DNA of 64,000 nucleotides from Paenibacillus sp. FSL M7-0420. GTDB lineage: Bacteria; Bacillota; Bacilli; Paenibacillales; Paenibacillaceae. The position numbers and the translations under genes are program-made. Location: positions 6,944,001-7,008,000 of the forward strand of contig NZ_JBBOCJ010000001.1 of NCBI RefSeq assembly GCF_038002345.1, given 5' to 3'. The notes under the pieces are model-generated. The model saw only the letters and a list, made by a program, of their open reading frames with translations. It did not search any database and was not told the DNA's origin. Within the stretch, counting starts at the first letter, position 1; each line of letters begins with the position of its first letter. Below, in pieces: positions 62,041-64,000 of this stretch.

Positions 62041-63144
62041 ATGCCCGCAAAGCTAACAGACAAGGTCGCTGACCTGCCCTTGACGCCTGGCGTATATCTA
62101 ATGAAGGACGGCCTGGGTCATGTGATTTATGTCGGTAAGGCGAAGCAGCTAAGGAAGCGGGTCCAGTCTTATTTTTATAATAATAAGGGACATTCGCCCA
62201 AGGTGAAGCAGCTCGTTAAGCATATCCGCGATCTGGACTACCGGTTGACCGATACAGAGCTGGAGGCCTTCATGCTGGAATGCCAGCTGATCAAAGAGAT
62301 CAAGCCGATGTATAACCGCAAAATGAAAAATCCGCTCGCCTACAGCTATATTTCCATCGTGGACAAAGCGCCTTACCGGCAGATTGAGATCGGCTATGAG
62401 CCAAGTACAGAGGCGGGCGGCCTCGTCTACGGCCCTTATACCAGCCGGAGTACGGTGGAGAGAGCGGTGCTGGGCATCAAAGAATCGCAGCGCATTCTGT
62501 GCAGCAGCCCCCATTCCCGCAGCTCCCGCTGCCTGAACCATTCGCTGGGCCTATGCATCGGCATGTGCGGAGGCGGGGAGGCAGCTGTGGCACAGTATGA
62601 AGCCGTTATAGAAGAGATCATTTGCCTGCTGGAAGGCAGAGACAGCGTAATTGTAACCGGACTGGAAGCCCGGATGGAGGAAGCTGCGCTGCGGTTCGAC
62701 TTCGAGACCGCTGCCAAGTTCCGCGATTATCTGGGGGCGGTTCACTCGCTGCTGCAGAAGGAGCAAGTGATCGAATTCACCGGAGCAAACAAGAATATTA
62801 TCGTGCTGGAGCCGGTGGACGCGCAGTCCCATAAGCTGATCCTCATCAAGGGCAGCGTGATCCTCTACCGCACCCTGCTGGCAACGGAAGCCCTGAACGA
62901 AGGGCTGCTCACCGGGAGGATCGCTGCATCCGCCCGTGAGGTCTTCCACAGCAGCAGCCAGACCGCCGCTACGGAAGAGATGAGCCGCCACAAGATCGAC
63001 GAGGCACAGATCATCTACAGCTACCTCAAGAACAGCTCCAGCCATTATCTTCTCGTCCCGCCGGAGTGGCTGGAGAATGAGGAGGTGACAGGGTTAGAGG
63101 AAGGGATAGCGGAACTGGTTCAGTCTTCTGTCTTGGGTACATAG
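62041..63144 (+). CDS. short UvrC paralogue with GIY-YIG, Fe-S Cys and UVR motif
   Basis: 367 aa from the ATG at 62041 (GGAGGCGGCTGCC upstream); the frame starts earlier without a good site. It has the GIY-YIG nuclease (GVYLMKDGLGHVIYVGKAKQ), a Cx9Cx7Cx3C motif like the Fe-S site of UvrC, and a UVR segment for contact with UvrB. The RNase-H-like nuclease and HhH domains of UvrC (about 600 aa) are missing, so it resembles Cho and should make only one incision. Confidence 0.85.
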   Translation: MPAKLTDKVADLPLTPGVYLMKDGLGHVIYVGKAKQLRKRVQSYFYNNKGHSPKVKQLVKHIRDLDYRLTDTELEAFMLECQLIKEIKPMYNRKMKNPLAYSYISIVDKAPYRQIEIGYEPSTEAGGLVYGPYTSRSTVERAVLGIKESQRILCSSPHSRSSRCLNHSLGLCIGMCGGGEAAVAQYEAVIEEIICLLEGRDSVIVTGLEARMEEAALRFDFETAAKFRDYLGAVHSLLQKEQVIEFTGANKNIIVLEPVDAQSHKLILIKGSVILYRTLLATEALNEGLLTGRIAASAREVFHSSSQTAATEEMSRHKIDEAQIIYSYLKNSSSHYLLVPPEWLENEEVTGLEEGIAELVQSSVLGT

Positions 63145-63165
63145 CAATTGACTCTGCATCCCCAC

Positions 63166-63495
63166 TTAATACACCGCCTGCGGCGCAAACCGCCCGGTGC
63201 CTTTTAACGTATAGTCATAGAATTCAAGAATTAGCCTGTTCATGGTCTCAATACAGTAATACTTATCGATATCCGCCTGCCCGCGCTGCAGCATATTCGC
63301 AAGGATGGGGGAGAACAGCGGCAGATCAGTCAAGCTCAAGTGCTTGGCTCCCTGATTTAGCAGCCTTTTCCACACCCGGGTTGAATGTCTGGACGGTCTC
63401 ACGCCTGTCTTCTTGCGGACCAGATCAACCGAGCCTTTCAGCGTAAAAATAAACAGCAATGCCGCCAGTATTCCCCAACTGAACCTCCAATCCAT
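63166..63495 (-). CDS. small membrane-anchored protein of unknown function
   Basis: 109 aa with one N-terminal helix (WGILAALLFIFTLKGSVDLV) and a basic then helical cytoplasmic part. No family recognised. No clear ribosome binding site is seen before the ATG, so the start is uncertain. Confidence 0.45.
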   Translation of the reverse strand: MDWRFSWGILAALLFIFTLKGSVDLVRKKTGVRPSRHSTRVWKRLLNQGAKHLSLTDLPLFSPILANMLQRGQADIDKYYCIETMNRLILEFYDYTLKGTGRFAPQAVY

Positions 63496-63522
63496 AACGG
63501 GGGCAGTGTCAGTATAACGAAT

Positions 63523-63573
63523 ACGATAAACAGGGTAATTCTAATTTAGGATTAGAATTACCCTGTTTATCGT
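63523..63573. repeat. perfect 23-bp inverted repeat
   Basis: Arms at 63523-63545 and 63551-63573 are exact complements around a TTAGG loop (ACGATAAACAGGGTAATT begins the left arm). It lies in an AT-rich gap. It could be a strong bidirectional terminator or the stem of a small RNA. Confidence 0.85.
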
Positions 63574-63585
63574 AGGTTTGAGCCT

Positions 63586-63624
63586 AACGTTGAGATGGAG
63601 CTTATCTCTATCTCAACGTTTTTT
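63586..63624 (+). terminator. rho-independent terminator, plus strand
   Basis: AACGTTGAGAT pairs with ATCTCAACGTT, with GAG/CTC inside, followed by TTTTTTG. No plus-strand gene ends just before it, which suggests a small transcript from the preceding inverted repeat. Confidence 0.75.
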
Positions 63625-63673
63625 GTTGGAAATTGCGATCAAGATGTGAAAGAGCTGGAGGCGCATCGAGTCA

Positions 63674-63871
63674 TCATGTGTCGTCCTCTCTCTTTGAGGG
63701 CTTTATTTTATCCGGAAGGGCCTGAATCGCTTGAACGAGCTGGGCGAGTGACTGATCCAAGTGATCCAGTCTCTCAACAATGGTTTGCAATACATAGTGA
63801 ATCAAGATGAAACATAGTGTGACCGGAAATCCGACGTTCGTAACCAAGGATATCAAATCAGTAGGAGACAT
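63674..63871 (-). CDS. YvrJ-like small holin-type membrane protein
   Basis: About 65 aa from the ATG at 63871, which follows GGAGGAGGTTCTCG. One helix (LISLVTNVGFPVTLCFILIHYVL), then a charged coiled tail (TIVERLDHLDQSLAQLVQAIQALPDKIK), as in YvrJ/BhlA-type proteins of phages and SOS-linked loci. The helix and start context are clear; the family name is less certain. Confidence 0.65.
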   Translation of the reverse strand: MSPTDLISLVTNVGFPVTLCFILIHYVLQTIVERLDHLDQSLAQLVQAIQALPDKIKPSKREDDT

Positions 63872-63926
63872 CGAGAACCTCCTCCTTTCTACATAGTGTC
63901 TCTGGATTCTACAAATAGGGAAATTT

Positions 63927-63976
63927 TTGATATGGATATACAACCAAATATGATAAGATATAGGAACACAAGTTCG
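63927..63976 (+). promoter_or_regulatory. plus-strand promoter with LexA (SOS) box
   Basis: TTGATA (63927-63932) and TATGAT (63949-63954), 16 nt apart, are followed by GGAACACAAGTTCG (63963-63976), which matches the Bacillus LexA site at all but one constrained position. The controlled gene lies beyond the window. Confidence 0.7.
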
Positions 63977-64000
63977 TATTTTGGTTGTGAAACACCTCCT

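Overview
The window looks like a chromosomal segment of a Paenibacillus-type Firmicute. Support for this comes from strong AGGAGG-type ribosome binding sites, frequent TTG/GTG starts, a moderately high GC content, and typical bacillar genes: YesMN two-component systems, a xpt-pbuX purine operon under a guanine-type riboswitch, YdjO, Csp, bacterial NO synthase, zinc-free L31 and an IS1182-family element. I saw no rRNA, tRNA or CRISPR array.

Layout. 0-6 kb: a MATE exporter, then a YesM/YesN sensor pair with a lone sugar-binding lipoprotein. 6-16 kb: YdjO, a cold-shock protein with a long leader, an MBL hydrolase, a DUF3999/DUF2339 membrane pair, a polysaccharide deacetylase, a GGEEF diguanylate cyclase and ribosomal protein L31. 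16-25.4 kb: an SDR enzyme and a six-gene exopolysaccharide operon resembling Bacillus ydaJKLMN. It encodes a glycosyltransferase, a BcsB-like subunit, a DUF2334 protein, a GH8-like lipoprotein, a WsfD-like membrane protein and a degenerate GGDEF protein that keeps a c-di-GMP I-site. 25.5-29.9 kb: a tightly overlapping operon of a 72-aa protein, a Ser/Gly-rich protein, a glutathionylspermidine-synthase-like ATP-grasp ligase, a lipoprotein, a DUF350 protein and a K+ channel. An ECF (sigma-W type) promoter precedes it. 30-41.6 kb: a BTAD response regulator with a hybrid kinase whose first kinase core looks dead, the riboswitch-controlled xpt-pbuX operon, and two large hybrid kinases, one with a long coiled coil.

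41.7-53.7 kb: AraC and VOC proteins, an AEC transporter, GreA, a divergent MarR/MFS pair with clear operators, an ATP-grasp/esterase pair, a decayed IS1182 element, an RlmN methyltransferase and a small GIY-YIG protein. Two related tandem arrays (51-bp and 52-bp units, five copies each) sit in convergent intergenic gaps about 6 kb apart. 53.8-64 kb: NO synthase with EcsC, an unassigned transporter, a MerR-controlled lipoprotein flavocytochrome, a short UvrC paralogue, and a right end with a perfect 23-bp inverted repeat, a YvrJ-like holin-type protein and a LexA-box promoter pointing out of the window.

The two most interesting units are the envelope-stress ATP-grasp/DUF350/channel operon and the c-di-GMP-receptor exopolysaccharide operon. 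The paired repeat arrays are the most puzzling non-coding structure.
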